Part shown: positions 13,970-25,490 of the stretch, one piece after another
How positions within the stretch are numbered: position 1 is the stretch's first letter
Layout: each line of letters opens with the position of its first letter
From: Datisca glomerata
Taxonomy: Eukaryota > Streptophyta > Magnoliopsida > Cucurbitales > Datiscaceae
Length of the DNA stretch: 64,000 bases
Direction of reading: 5' to 3'
Assembly (NCBI GenBank): GCA_003255025.1
Contig: QANY01008042.1
Location: forward strand, 3,398,077-3,462,076
Made by a program: the position numbers and the translations under genes
The notes under the pieces: model-generated
Database searches by the model: none
The model's input: the letters and a program-made list of their open reading frames with translations, nothing else
What the model was told of the DNA's origin: nothing

Positions 13970-14189
13970 CTATTCAAAAAATCCAACACCTCAAACGGCT
14001 TACACAAGATATAAGAAAAAAAATTAAAAGATCAAAACCTAACCCAATAATCACCATACAATTAACGATCAATTATTTTTCGAACATTCAAAAAACATAA
14101 CCATCCATTCATTCATACATATCTCATGTTATATGAACAATCCAAGAAAACTCACGCAACATTTAACATATAAATATATAAAGTCCGTT

Positions 14190-14199
14190 CTGATACCAC
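14190..14199 (-). other. C1 primer binding site
   Basis: The complement reads GTGGTATCAG directly inside the 5' LTR. This matches the TGGTATCAGAGC site that plant copia elements use for initiator Met tRNA. Diverged copies lie beside the internal LTR fragments at 13425-13434 and 9909-9918. Confidence 0.7.
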
Positions 14200-14200
14200 G

Positions 14201-16501
14201 TGTTGGTCATCGCGGTGCATGAGCGGCAGAAGCGCGTGGCACGTGGCCATTTTAAAAATGAATTTTTTAATAAAAATTGTATGTTTTAATAAAACAAAAT
14301 CGCGCAACGCTATGATAACAAAAAAAATTATTGAAAACTATTTTCAATCAATCAGGATCCGTTATATATTTATAAGTTAAATCTACAACATACACGGTTA
14401 TGAATCATATATCTCTTGTAGTCTAAATTAAGCGTCCTCGCGAAACCAATCGATTCTACGTTCTCACGAAACCATTCCAACGATCAGCAGACTTTGAGAT
14501 CTACACCAAGATCTTCCAAGTCAATCCTCAACGTTCTAGGACGTGTGTGGGCACGTAGAATATAACGAAGACACTTTTCTATCTCTAGATGTACTCAACA
14601 CATGAGATCTAGAGATTTTACTGGCAATGACTTTTGTGAGATGATTCTCTAAAAAAACGTGACGATGATTCTGTTAGAGATTTGATTAACTCTTAATCGT
14701 AGAAAAATCGCTCCTTGAGAATTGTTTTCTTCTCTTAACTCTTGATTCATCAACTGATTCTCCGAATCAAATTGATTGAATTGATTGAATTGATTGAGCT
14801 CATTCATTATCTTATGCCATCAAAATAATATATGTATATTTTTCTTGATAATGGCGTAGCAGATATTTTGGGATAATTGAAATAATATTTAATTATAAAA
14901 TTGCCAATGGCAGTGGGACACACTACTATTGTGCACAACTGTAGTGTCACATGGTACTGTAGTGTGCCGTGGGATAACACAATGTCTCACGACACCACTG
15001 TAGTGCCATGTGGCACTACATTATTGCACACCCACTAATGTAGTGCCATGTGGCACTAGAGTAGTCCATGTCAATGTCGGATACTCAATCAGTGATTGAC
15101 ACGTGACAATTACTGCGTATTAAATATATATTTTAATCAAATTAAATGTCTAGATATTTGTTATTTCAAAATTAACATATCTGATTATCGCTAACAACTA
15201 AATTATCTGTTATTTCATAAATAACATATTTAGTTTATTTAAATTATTATTTAATTATCTAATTTCATAAATTAGATATTTTATCTCACTTATCGATAAC
15301 TAAAAAATAGATAACTATTTATATATTTATTAATTCTAAAAAATTATATTTATATATATAAATAATTCAATCACTTAATTTTTAATTAATTAATCACACA
15401 TAATTATCTCATAATTATGTACTTGCTCCAGAATAAAAATTCATTTGTAAGTAAGTCCTTTTCTCATGTTCTGAAATATTCACACCCCGAACTGCGTAGT
15501 ACAGAAGTGACTTAGGAACCATAAGCCTATAATCCTAAGCTCCAATAAATCAGATTATTAATTAAACTCTTTAATTAAATAATCTTATTTATTCACTTCA
15601 TTATTACTCCACTATAAATATGGAATTGCACTCTTAGAGATTACAAATTATATTTACAGAATATTCTCTTGTAGTGCACTAATATTATCATTTTATGTAG
15701 TTTAGTCCTCCAACTATGGGTTTGTAAAATAGAACTGGCCAAAATTTATCATTTTACTCTTTTAATTACCTCTTAATCCTTAAGTACCATTAATCCACTA
15801 GTGAATGATTAATTTATAATCTTATTATAAATTTGAGTTCAATAACCATTCATTTTCAAAATTAACACTGAAGGAAACCAATATATGATCCATTAGGAAA
15901 GCTTGGATTTCAAATCTTGTAAGATTATGTTCCCAGTCATTCATATCACTGAATCTCCAAAACAAAAATCACTAGCTTGTTTTCCAGACAAACCTTAACG
16001 AGTGAATCTAAAGATTCAGTCGACATGCATAGAAGTTCGAAGTTCATGACTATTCAAGATTCAGACTAATCTACATATGATCATCAAATTGATATGTGTT
16101 AAATATTTATGATAAGCTGCACGTTGACAAAGATATTAATTCACATCGATCCAATCATATATAATCTCATTATATAAAGCACATTCACTAAGATGTCTAT
16201 CTACATCAATGATCCGGATAAAGATCACATGCTTTCATAATGCTTAGTGAATCGTACTAGTAACTATTCATTACAGATTTCATACTTTAATATGTTGCTG
16301 ACAAACTTATTCATTATCTATGATCATAATCCTCTCGTACTAATACCAGATCATAGTCTCATTAATGAATATGAAATTTTCAGATATTTATATAAATTAT
16401 TTAACAATAATTTAGAAGAACAATTATAAGAAAAATGTAATCCTTATTAAATTTCATATCAAAATGTCAATACACATGCTTTGATGGCATAACCCCCAAC
16501 A
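14201..16501 (-). repeat. C1 5' LTR (2.30 kb)
   Basis: The most complete LTR of the element, TGTTGG to CAACA in plus coordinates. It contains a cluster of short palindromes (14930-15065), for example arms TGTAGTGCCA and TGGCACTACA around a two-base centre at 14999-15020. It also holds an AT-rich tract with TA repeats near 15310-15370. Confidence 0.85.
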
Positions 16502-16506
16502 TCAAA
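16502..16506. repeat. Right target-site duplication of copia C1 (TCAAA)
   Basis: Partner of 2720-2724; see that entry. The G1 gypsy sequence resumes immediately after it. Confidence 0.6.
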
Positions 16507-17470
16507 GACATTCATATACTCCTTGAGTAAGTCAATTAGTTGTAGGCAGCTTTTGCTTCTCATAGAAGTGCCAATTTGGACTTCTTGTCTTTCTATCCAA
16601 TCCTAAATTTATCACCTTCGTTAAGTCTTAATAAGGTTGAGTTATTTTATCATACTCTTCTACCATTCTTAACAATTCTGGAGATGGTTTAAAATTATCT
16701 TCATCATTTTCGTCTGACACTACGCTAAGAATGAGATTATCGAAGTTATTGCTTATGCTCTTATTTTCAAAATCACTATTCTCAAACCTGAATTAGATTA
16801 TTGGATGACATGAAGGCAAAAAAAAAAAGAAAATAAAAAAATGCATGACATCATTTCAGAAAATGAGAAAAAGTAGACAGACTGAGGAAAAAAAGAACTG
16901 GAATCGTATTTATTAATAATAGAAGGATAGGAAACAAGTTTTTAGACTTCTATTCAAAGAAATGACATGAAACAGATGAAAATATAGGCCCATAACAACA
17001 AAATTCCTAAGACATTGGACAAAATCATTAGAAATTTGGCATTAACACATTACTCTTGAAAAAACCCCAAGAAGCACTGGCAACTCAGTGGCATCCTAAT
17101 TGTTAAGCTCATGATCTGAATCGTATCGAAAAACCATCTCTTCTGTGCTTGCACTTAATTATTTTCTCAAGTTATATCATCTTCAAGGTCGTATTGCTCT
17201 ACTTTAGCAGGTTCTTCGGATGAAATCCCCCACCCCACTTCTGAAAGATTTAGAAATATGAAGTATGATTGCAATTTCCATATCAAATTCCCTATTTTCG
17301 AGCCTAGAAATCCTCCTTTCTTTTTTTTGAGCTTCCACTCTCCCTATATCAGCCTTGGTTGGTCTATATCTAAGCTCAAACATTTGTTCATTCTTTTCTC
17401 ATTGGAGTAAATTATTTATGCCTTGATGCTCACTCCTGAGTCTTTTTCCTGGATGTATCCCTCTTTTATC
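16507..17470 (-). pseudogene. G1 RT N-terminus, predicted element intron and linker
   Basis: Aligns with G2 26280-27191. In sense orientation a linker region is followed by a stretch matching the probable intron of G2 (about 16790-17060 here). Then comes the start of the RT-side frame, an acidic segment around 16740-16780. Stops and small indels interrupt both sides. The right part (17100-17470) matches the G2 linker frame at 26832-27191. Confidence 0.6.
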
Positions 17471-17507
17471 ATCAACTTTGCCACCATATAAGCTGCTTTC
17501 GATAGTA

Positions 17508-18577
17508 TTAGCGTCGGAGCGAGTTTCCCATTAGCAACAAATGTGGTTCTCGCAAGTTTAAAAGATCAAAATGAGCACTACAATGCTTCTTCTGCTCCCT
17601 CAACATATGGCATGCGCCTGGCTTGGATACCAGTAAGTCTTTTTCCCCATATATACAAATGGTTTTATGATCCACTATACAAATGGGTACTACCCCATCA
17701 GAGTGAATCCACGATCGATCCAAAAGAAAACTGTACGTTGGTGTTAGGTCCATCACTTGAAAAACAATATCGAATAGGGATGGTCCGATTCGAATTGGTA
17801 TCTCAATGTCCTCGATTACTTCTCTTCGAGTGCTATCAACCGTATATGTTTCATGTCCACAGGGAGCTTTTCTATTATAGATCTTGACATTACATTTAGA
17901 GATGAACTATTATCAATCAATACTTTCACAACAACATAATATGTATACTTTACCGATATATGTAGAGCTCTTTTGTGTCTCGTACCATCGGCAGAGATTT
18001 CACCATCTATGAAAGTGATAAAATTTGTCACAATAAGATTTCCCACGTTTCCACTCAACTTCTCCACCATAATGTCATGACAGACATATGCTTGATTCAG
18101 AACCTTCAATAATGCTTGGCGATGTAGTTCAAAATTAAGAAAAAATGATAGTAAGGATATGTAAGCAAGTGAGCAATTAAGATGTTTTATCACCTTACAC
18201 TCGCTTTGCTTGATGAGCTTTAAAAATTCACATATTTCCTCTTCAGAAACTGATCTTTCTTTCTCCGTACCCTTAGAAATGTCTGGGTCTATTACTTGGT
18301 CACCATACATCTCTCCTTGGAACTCATGACTATTATCACCTTCTTTGGCTTTCCTTTTCATTTGCCTTTCTAACTCGTTACTTTTATTCATTTTCAAAAC
18401 ATTTGGCATGTAGCATCTGCCACTCCTTGTCATTCCACCTATTCTTGAAATATTAGTTATGGGAAGATCAATATCTGATGGGTTTATCATTTGAGTTTTA
18501 TTGTTATCATTTGCAATAACCTCATATTCATACCTCAATGGTATTGCTTTTGAATCTTTGTAAGTAAATGCACCCAA
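17508..18577 (-). pseudogene. G1 aspartic protease region
   Basis: The open frame 18577-17816 has KVLIDNSSSLNVMS at its end. This is the retropepsin active-site context (D-x-G/S-S-S-L-N-V) typical of plant Tat/gypsy polyproteins. The frame at 17756-17508 continues with MMDLTPTYSFLLDRSWIHS, equivalent to the conserved YSFLLGRPWIH block seen intact in G2. The two are separated by a frameshift near 17790. The protease would release gag and pol products in an intact element. Confidence 0.8.
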
Positions 18578-18792
18578 TATTTAGATTGTGATGGGCCCCA
18601 GAGCATAAGATGTGTAGTGGTGCGAGTTGACTTTTCCTCATAATGTATTGTGAGAGACTTTGGGATTTAGGATGACACTTCAACATTTACTTTAGAGGAT
18701 TCTTTAGTTATCATGAGGACTAAAGAGTCATTTTCTTAGTATTCCTTTTCTCCTTTCTGACTTATGCTAAGTATTTTTGCATCCAACAACCT

Positions 18793-20390
18793 TTACACTT
18801 CCATTTTAAAATCACCACATTGTGCAATTGTATGTTCAGTCACGTTCTCATGAAACAAACAATCAAAGTCATGCATATGCTTCCTAGAAATGTCTTTACC
18901 CTCTGAGTGCGTTGGGTAGATGTAACCTGCTTTAGAAAGAATATGGAAAAGTATTTCCATTGATGTGCTCACATCTATAAAATTCTTCTTATCATGTGAA
19001 AATGATTTCTCAATTGTGTTTACAGCAGGGTTCTCATGATTTGGAAGAGGGTTAGATTTGATATTTGGGTTCCCATTATCCTTTTTGAAATTCAATCATC
19101 CAGCTTTGACCTTTTTCTTGCACTCTTATTTTTAATGTCATGCAATTTTCAGTCGAATGTTCCACTGTCCCAGCATGATAATCACATCGAGCAGTTGGAT
19201 CATACCACCTTGGGTATGGCCGCTGAAGAGGTTTATGAGGAATCGACACCAATTGATTATTCTGTACTAATTGTGGCAAGAGTTATGTATATGAAATGAG
19301 GATTGGATCATATTAGATAAAATGTTGATTATCTCTATTTCCCCTTAGAGGCTGATCAACCTGACCAACATTTTACTGGTGAGTCGATGGTTTCAGACCT
19401 GATCTTAGATTGTTTTGAAATGTTGATCATTGAGAGTGATAATTATATGAAAGTTGTGAGGTACTTGTCATATATGATGTCGCAAATTTAGGTCCTTCAG
19501 TATACTTTGAAAATCTCGGCACGAGATTTACAGCTTGTGATGGGTACCCAAATTTGATCTCCAATACATCTATTTCTTTTCGCTTCAACGGCGGCTCCGT
19601 TTTTACAGATGATGCATATGATATGACTTTTGAAATTCTCTCATTCTTTATCTCATATTCAATCCTTTCACCAATCATTATAATGTCAGAGAAGTTGTTT
19701 GAAGCATTTCCTATCATCCTATCATAGAGTGGAGATCTCAAGGTGTTGATAAATATTACAGCCATCTCCTTTACTAAAAAGGTGGGTTGTACCTGAGCAG
19801 CTGATTTTCCACTTTTGCGCATATTTTTTAAATCCTTCAATAGACTTTTTCTCCAACCTTTGTAGATCCAAATGATCAAGAGCTATATTTATGTTGTACT
19901 TGTATTGTCTTAAGAAAACATCAGCTAAATCTTTCCACCTCTGAATATGTTGGCTATCAAATTGGATATACCAGCAAGTTACAGTCCCCATCAGGCTATC
20001 TTGAAATAAATGAATCAGCAGTTTATCATCATTTACACAAGCATTCATCTTTCTACAGTATATGATGGGTACATCCCATCAGGCTACCATCATATTTTTC
20101 AAACTCAGACAGTTTGAATTTGTGTGGGATGGTTACATATGGGACTAAAAATAATTAGGTGGCATCAATGGTACCATACACATCTGATTCTTCAATAGCG
20201 TGCAATCTCTCCTCTAGAAAACCCAGCTTATCTTTTGACAGTGGGTCTTTGATGGGTTTGGTAATGGGCCTCTATGCTTTTGAGCCGTCAACATCGGGTA
20301 TGATGATTGGCTCATTAGTAAGTTCGCCTTGCAGAGTGAAAGCTTGATTATGACCAGGTGTCATTGTCGATTTGATGTACCCATTTTTCC
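18793..20390 (-). pseudogene. G1 gag remnant
   Basis: In sense order: an N-terminal part up to KYDG-like sequence (20390-20049), then WYIQFDSQHIQRWKDLADVF (about 19965-19905). The conserved IFINTLRSPLYDRMIGNA block follows near 19755-19690. Then come Pro/Gln-rich linkers, a zinc-knuckle-like CDYHAGTVEHSTENC (19195-19150) and a second CLFHENVTEHTIAQC (18870-18826). In both fingers the Gly before the second His is changed to Glu. The frame is broken into at least four pieces. Confidence 0.8.
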
Positions 20391-21442
20391 TTGTCTGCAT
20401 CATTTCAGGGACATATGGAAATTAATAGTTCTAGATATTTATTGATAGTGAAGCATGCTGAAATTGGTCAGCCTGATGACGTTGACACGTTGGAGTGAAC
20501 CAAGGAAAGTAAGATGAAGTATCATTTGGTAGTTGATCTTGTGATGATTAAACCCCTTGCAGATTTTTAAGATAGGATTTTCCCTTACTGGTGGCGATGA
20601 GTTCTAAGACTCTGGCTATTTGCTCTTTTAGCTCTATAATTTCTTTTTTCATCTCCTCTCGTGATTGCTCTATTTCTTGCTTGTCCATGACCCTAACTTG
20701 AGCTCGCGTTCGATAGGGATGTCAGCGTTGACGGATCTTTGAAAATTTCTTAAAATAAATAAAAATAAAACAATGAGATTGTAGATTTTACTAATTAAAA
20801 ATTAGAAATAATAATTAATAATAATGAAAGTAAATTTGTGCATGAGAAATGATACTTCACAAAGTGAAAGTTTAGAAGAACTCAATTTGATTCAATTAGT
20901 ACAGTCATCCACTACATTTAAGTATGTAGAACTCAATTACATTACTTTGCAATATGAGTTTATACTAAACAACCAAAATCCCTAGTGATTTCTTCCAAAA
21001 ACTTAGACAAGTTCTCCCTATTAGGATGGATGGGCAAAACACTTCTATAATAAAATGATGCTTGTTCTTCCAAGTTGCTCACTCTCATAGCCACTCCTTT
21101 CAGCCATTCCACAGCCTGCTCAAATCCTTGACGAATCAAATCATACTATTGTTACAGTAGTTGGTAATCATATCTCAGTGCATCGACGTCAGCATCATTT
21201 TTCCTTGTCAATTTATATGCCACGCTCTGACATATATCATCGATGTCAAAGGCATCGAATGAGATTTCCAGATAACATCCTCATCTTTTAAATTTTATAG
21301 GTATGAGAGCCACACTCCTTTTGTGGGAAACTGCAGATTCTATTTGGCCATTCCAAATTCCGCAATGGGGATTGTTGTCTTCATCCATGGACTTGAAAAC
21401 TTAACTTGAGGGTATTTGAAATCTGGTGGACATCTTAGATGT
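20391..21442 (-). other. G1 spacer between ORF1 and gag, with deletion of the coiled-coil part
   Basis: Matches G2 30190-32000 at both ends. About 850 bp of G2 (roughly 30925-31790, including the coiled-coil coding part at 31110-31391) is missing at a junction near 21235-21270. No intact frame. Confidence 0.6.
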
Positions 21443-22160
21443 CTAGGAATCCATATACACAAAAGAGACGCAGAGCCGATAAACTTCCCTTTTTCCAAAC
21501 ACTCGGATGTGATTTAAGGAACGAAAAGTCTCAATGAGAATTGAAATAGTAGGGCTAACACCATGTTCGACTTGAAGGAACATTTTTATCACTTTATCAT
21601 CCACATAACCGCAGATCTTTTGAAACAACACGGTGCCATAAATACAAAAAGCATAAAGAGGCATACCCTTATCTTCCTTCAAGAAATTATGGGTGAGATC
21701 TATGAGGTAATCCAGCGTCACACACTCATTCCCTCCTCTAATTTTCTGCCCTTTCTCAATCTCATATGCATGGACAATACCTAAAAGCTCAGATAAAGCT
21801 CTCTTCAATATGATATTTTTGTCATAATTATAAACGTTATCTATGTTTTGCAACGGGACATTTAGTGGGGATTGGTATTCTTCAATTTTAAAGCCTTAAG
21901 AATGGGGGTGTTAACTGTAATATACAAAAGATAAACAATGTGATCATATTTGTCAATAAAGAGATTTTTCTGCTCAGGTGAAAAATCCTCCCATATTTTC
22001 TTCAACATTTCTAAGTCAATGTGTGAGAACTCTATCTTAGTAATTGATGGTAGAAGAATGACATCCACCATTTTCAAATAATCTCCTTTTCATTTCTGCG
22101 TTTCCTCTGACCATTGGGTTATTGTAACTTGATCTTCTATTACACTCATAGTGGAAGTCA
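21443..22160 (-). pseudogene. G1 ORF1 remnant (Tat/Ogre upstream ORF)
   Basis: Frames 22077-21862 and 21853-21443 together match the 239-residue ORF1 frame of G2 (32777-32058). Shared blocks include LPSITKIEFSHIDLEMLKKI, then FSPEQKNLF and IKMFLQVEHGVSPTISI. The segment for the WDPHYRCFTFG block of G2 is deleted at about 21855-21885. Tat/Ogre elements carry such an extra frame before gag; its function is unknown. Confidence 0.75.
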
Positions 22161-22805
22161 TGGTCTCTAAATTATGAATGAATTGAATATTTCTTTATAA
22201 TCCCTATTACACGGCATGATGCATGTATGTAAAGAAGAAAGATGAATTCAGAAGTGAAACAATAAAAAATGTTTAAGTAGTGTAAGACATATATACATGA
22301 ACAAAGTTAATCATGATATCATATTTAAGCGGAATCTTTATTACTATCAACTATTAGTCATGAGATGGGCTCTAAAAACAAAATACATGTGTGGTTGGGT
22401 TCTAAAATCTCGTAATAGGCTCTCAGGCAGTCCACACTGCTATCCAAACGGAGTAACAGGGCCCCCCAAACAGTATCCCAAAAGGGTCGACTGAGTGAGA
22501 ACTTTAATGAGCTTGCACGAAAATCACAATTCCACGAAGGTATTCCACTACTCATTCTCGCTAATCCTAAAGGAAAGTCTGAGTACAGGGCTAGTGTATA
22601 TTTGTGAAATTTGGATTTATATAAAGAAATATACATCATAAAAATAAACTACATACAACTATAAGAATGAATAAGAAAAATTATGAATCAAATAAACAAA
22701 CAAAGTGCCACACAAAAATGATAGTATATGATAAAATTTTGGTTTGACTCTCTATCGATCTAAAAATGGTTAGACCGATTTATGTTCCCAGTGGAGTCTC
22801 CAAGC
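22161..22805 (-). other. G1 5' leader and primer binding site
   Basis: Non-coding leader aligned to 32778-33409 of G2. The primer site (22784-22803, complement TTGGAGACTCCACTGGGAAC) lies next to the LTR. It matches G2's TTGGCGACTCTACTGGGAAC with two differences. Confidence 0.75.
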
Positions 22806-23655
22806 TATCATAACGTGAATGCGACACAAAAGCGGCAGTAGAACCATGGCTGTTGCAACTGTGTGCAACAGAGGAAATCTTCCTCTATTGCAATGTTTGT
22901 AACAGACGAAAGCTTCCTCTGTTGCAGTGTTTGTAACAGAGAAAAGCTTCCTCTGTTGCACTGTTTGTAACAGAGCATTGCAACAGAGGAAGCTTTCCTC
23001 TGTTGCAATGCAACAGACATAACTAATTTTTTTATTTTTTTAATATAATATATTATGATATAATAATAATAGTAATAATAATAATATTATTAAATAAATG
23101 ATAAAAAAATTGAAAGAAAAATGACGAAAAATAATAGATTTTTTTAACATAAATATGTCCATTCTTTATTTTGACTACTTAGTCTACTAATTATCATCCT
23201 TCATTCCCTCATTAGACGTTGCTAATTAAATAGAAAAGGGGATGATCATGGATGATAATTAGCTCAAACAAGTGTCACAAAGATGATGAGCATAATTTTT
23301 TTTAAAAGAAAAGACTTGCAGGAAAATTGAAAATTTCAAAACTTAGATATTTGCATAATATTTTTAGAGGTTTTACACTCTATTTTATGCATTGTTATAT
23401 GTGAGAAATTATCCTAGGGAATTTTTGCATCAAATGTACACTTTTAACCCATTAAAGAGTTGATTCACGTTGAATTAATTTTTTCCATCCCTCAAAAGCT
23501 TTATCCCCATCCTCATTAATTGAGTTGATGACAAAGACATCTCATTATTCAACTTGTAAAAAAATCATCAATGCATGAAATTAAAGAGTTAAGATTTAAA
23601 GTAGGAGAAATGATAAAGAAGGAACAATCAACTTATGTATGAAAAAAAATAAAAG
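22806..23655 (-). repeat. Middle gypsy LTR, shortened, shared by G1 and G2
   Basis: Aligns with the G2 5' LTR at its ends. 22806-22835 matches 33410-33440. The next about 1 kb of the G2 LTR (33443-34447) is missing. 22836-23655 then matches 34448-35198. The outer U3 part, including the TATA box, is missing. It sits as a 5' LTR for G1 (beside its primer site) and, by position, as the 3' LTR for G2. Confidence 0.7.
22850..23022. repeat. Short tandem and inverted repeats in the LTR (TGTTGCA / TGCAACA)
   Basis: About four diverged copies of a 36-37 bp unit of the form GTTTGTAACAGAGGAAAGC followed by TTCCTCTGTTGCA. Each unit is a near palindrome around AAGCTT. The G2 LTR has fewer copies at 34455-34555, so the array changes length between LTRs. 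Confidence 0.75.
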
Positions 23656-23755
23656 TCTCACATATAACAATGCATAAATTTTAAATAGACTATATGTATA
23701 AAAGCTTATAATAGTCTAAGACTATATGTATAAAAGCTTTTGAGGGATGGACCAT
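23375..23755. repeat. Imperfect inverted repeat from rearranged LTR sequence
   Basis: TGCATTGTTATATGTGAGA near 23388 recurs inverted at about 23655-23675. CCATCCCTCAAAAGCTTT near 23485 recurs inverted at about 23735-23752. The G2 LTR has the first arm (about 34930-35040) but not the inverted arm here. Part of the inverted arm (AATAGTCTAAGACTATATG) matches U3 of the G2 LTR at 35555-35580 in the opposite orientation. Confidence 0.65.
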
Positions 23756-24113
23756 ATTAATTGAAATGGACCAAGTACTGACACTGGGCTTCAACTTCGA
23801 GTCGATGCGGGTTTGATTTAATCATATTAATTGAAATAGACCAAGCGCTGACACCGGGCTTCGACCTCAAGTTGATGTGGGTTCGATTTAACCATATTAA
23901 ATGAAATGGACCAAGCGCTGACATCGGGCTTCAACCTCGAGTCGATGTGGGTTCGATTTAACCATATTAATTGAAATGGACCAAGCGCTGACACCGGGCT
24001 TCGACCACGACAAAGTCGGGTTCGATTTAACAGAGATATTTGAAAGGAAACGAACCTGGATAGATGCAGGCTTTGACCTAGACTCAATTCAGGTTTGATT
24101 TAACTAAAGATGT
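23756..24113. repeat. 70-bp tandem repeat, about 5 copies
   Basis: Units start at 23756, 23826, 23896 and 23966 with an exact 70-bp period, followed by about one and a half diverged units. Each contains ATGGACCAAGCGCTGACA or a close variant, then GGGCTTC and TTCGATTTAACC. It lies between the end of G2 pol and the middle LTR. In plant Tat/Ogre elements this is a known site of repeat growth. Confidence 0.9.
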
Positions 24114-24989
24114 TGAAATGATATTTGAACTGGTATTTACAAGTTTCATATGGTGCAAGAGCTAGACTAATGCATGCTCTAAATGTTGGAAAGTCATGTA
24201 TAGATTTTGAAAGAATACTTTTAAATAATTCATGCACTTGAACTGCATCAAAACATATCAATATGATGCTTGTCTATGTATTGTAATTATTGAATATAAA
24301 TGCAAAGTAGTGATTTTAAGTGCATGCGTGCTATGCATGATTGAAAACATTTGTGGAAAATTATTTGATGATTTTTTTTAAAGTTGACTAATATCGCCAT
24401 ATCCTTCACCCTTCAAATCAATCACTTGTCCTAAGGTCATGGACTCGCAATGAAGTATCGAGCATACTTTCGAGAAAATGATGCATCCTTATTCATTGGT
24501 TTGTGCCCCAGTATTCGGCTTCAAGTCGATGACGAAGAAAAAGTGGATAATTTCTCCCCATTTTGCTTCTTTTCTGTACTTTAATTGCAATCTTCCAATC
24601 ATGTTTTAGCCTTCGTTATGTGCATACCAACTTTCTCGTGATGACTTACAGATTCCCCCTCGTACTTAGACCTCCTTTCTTAGTTCCTATTCTTTTCTTT
24701 TTTCTTTTTTTAAATATCTTTTAACTAATAAAGTTTATGCTTCTGTGTTATTTCAAGAGTAATTATTGATATCTTAGAATTGAGCGGAATAATAAATAAT
24801 GAAAATAAGGAGAAGATGAAGTATATGTATTTGTCAACTGAGAAAGAAAAATACTCTTCATTGATGATGAATAATGTTTACAAACAATGATTTGGAAAAA
24901 AAATGGAGGAAGAATTTCTCCAGTATTAGAGACACCTTTTTGCTTAAACATTTTTTTGCCTAACTTCATTTTTCCCATTCTTAGAGCTG
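24114..24989. other. Non-coding sequence downstream of G2 pol
   Basis: No reading frame of note. By position this is the 3' untranslated part of G2 in minus orientation. No polypurine tract next to an LTR start could be identified, in keeping with loss of the U3 end of the middle LTR. Confidence 0.5.
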
Positions 24990-25490
24990 TCAAATGAAGT
25001 ACTTCTTGACTACATCAGAATTAACCGTGTGCGGTAAATTATCTCCATCCATGTTTGTTAGCATGAGAGCTCCTCCTGAGAAAGCCTTCTTGACAATGAA
25101 AGGTCCTTCATAATTTGGGGTCCACTTCCCCCGGTGATCCTTTTGATATGGGAGTATCTTTTTTCACACCAAGTCTCCTTCTCAGAAACATCGGAGACGC
25201 AATTTTTTGTCATACGCGTGCATCATTTTTCTTCGATATAATTGCCCTCTATATAATGCAATCAATCTTTTTTCCTCGATGAAATTCAATTGCTCATATC
25301 GTGTTTATACCCACTCTGCTTCTTCTAATTTCACCTCCATTAAGACTCTGAGGGAGGGAATTTCCATCTCAATTGGAAGGACCGCTTCCATGCCATATAC
25401 CAAAAAGAATGGCGTTGCCCCAGTTTATGTTCGGACTGATGTGTGGTTCCCATGCAGTGCAAACGGGAGCATCTCATGCTAATTTTAACT
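24990..25490 (-). pseudogene. G2 integrase C-terminal remnant
   Basis: The complement shows MLPFALHG, then LVYGMEAVLPIEMEIPSLRV (25407-25345). Further on it has PYQKDHRGKWTPNYEGPFIV (about 25160-25095) and GGALMLTNMDG. These are the C-terminal segments of plant gypsy integrase. The HHCC and DDE core are absent. At about 25485-25500 the sequence jumps into RT. Several in-frame stops are present. Confidence 0.8.

Larger units (their letters stand above)
2725..16501 (-). mobile_element. Ty1/copia LTR retrotransposon C1, nested in G1
   Basis: A 13.8 kb element bounded by TGTTGG at the left and CAACA at the right. In minus orientation the order is 5' LTR (16501-14201), primer site, leader, gag, protease, integrase, RT, RNase H remnant, polypurine tract and 3' LTR (4494-2725). 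Integrase before RT defines Ty1/copia. It interrupts the G1 gypsy frame, which can be aligned across the gap by using G2 as the unbroken copy. It is larger than a usual copia element because the LTR/leader zone is duplicated twice in tandem (extra LTR pieces at 9919-11379 and 13435-13969). Without the duplications it would be about 9.5 kb. All reading frames carry stops. The long LTR, Met-type primer site and gag resemble the Angela group, but the lineage is not proven. Confidence 0.85.

Noticed and set aside
16247..16429. 60-codon open frame in the C1 5' LTR
   Set aside because: It lies within the LTR segment that is deleted from the 3' LTR, has no start context or similarity, and is AT-driven.
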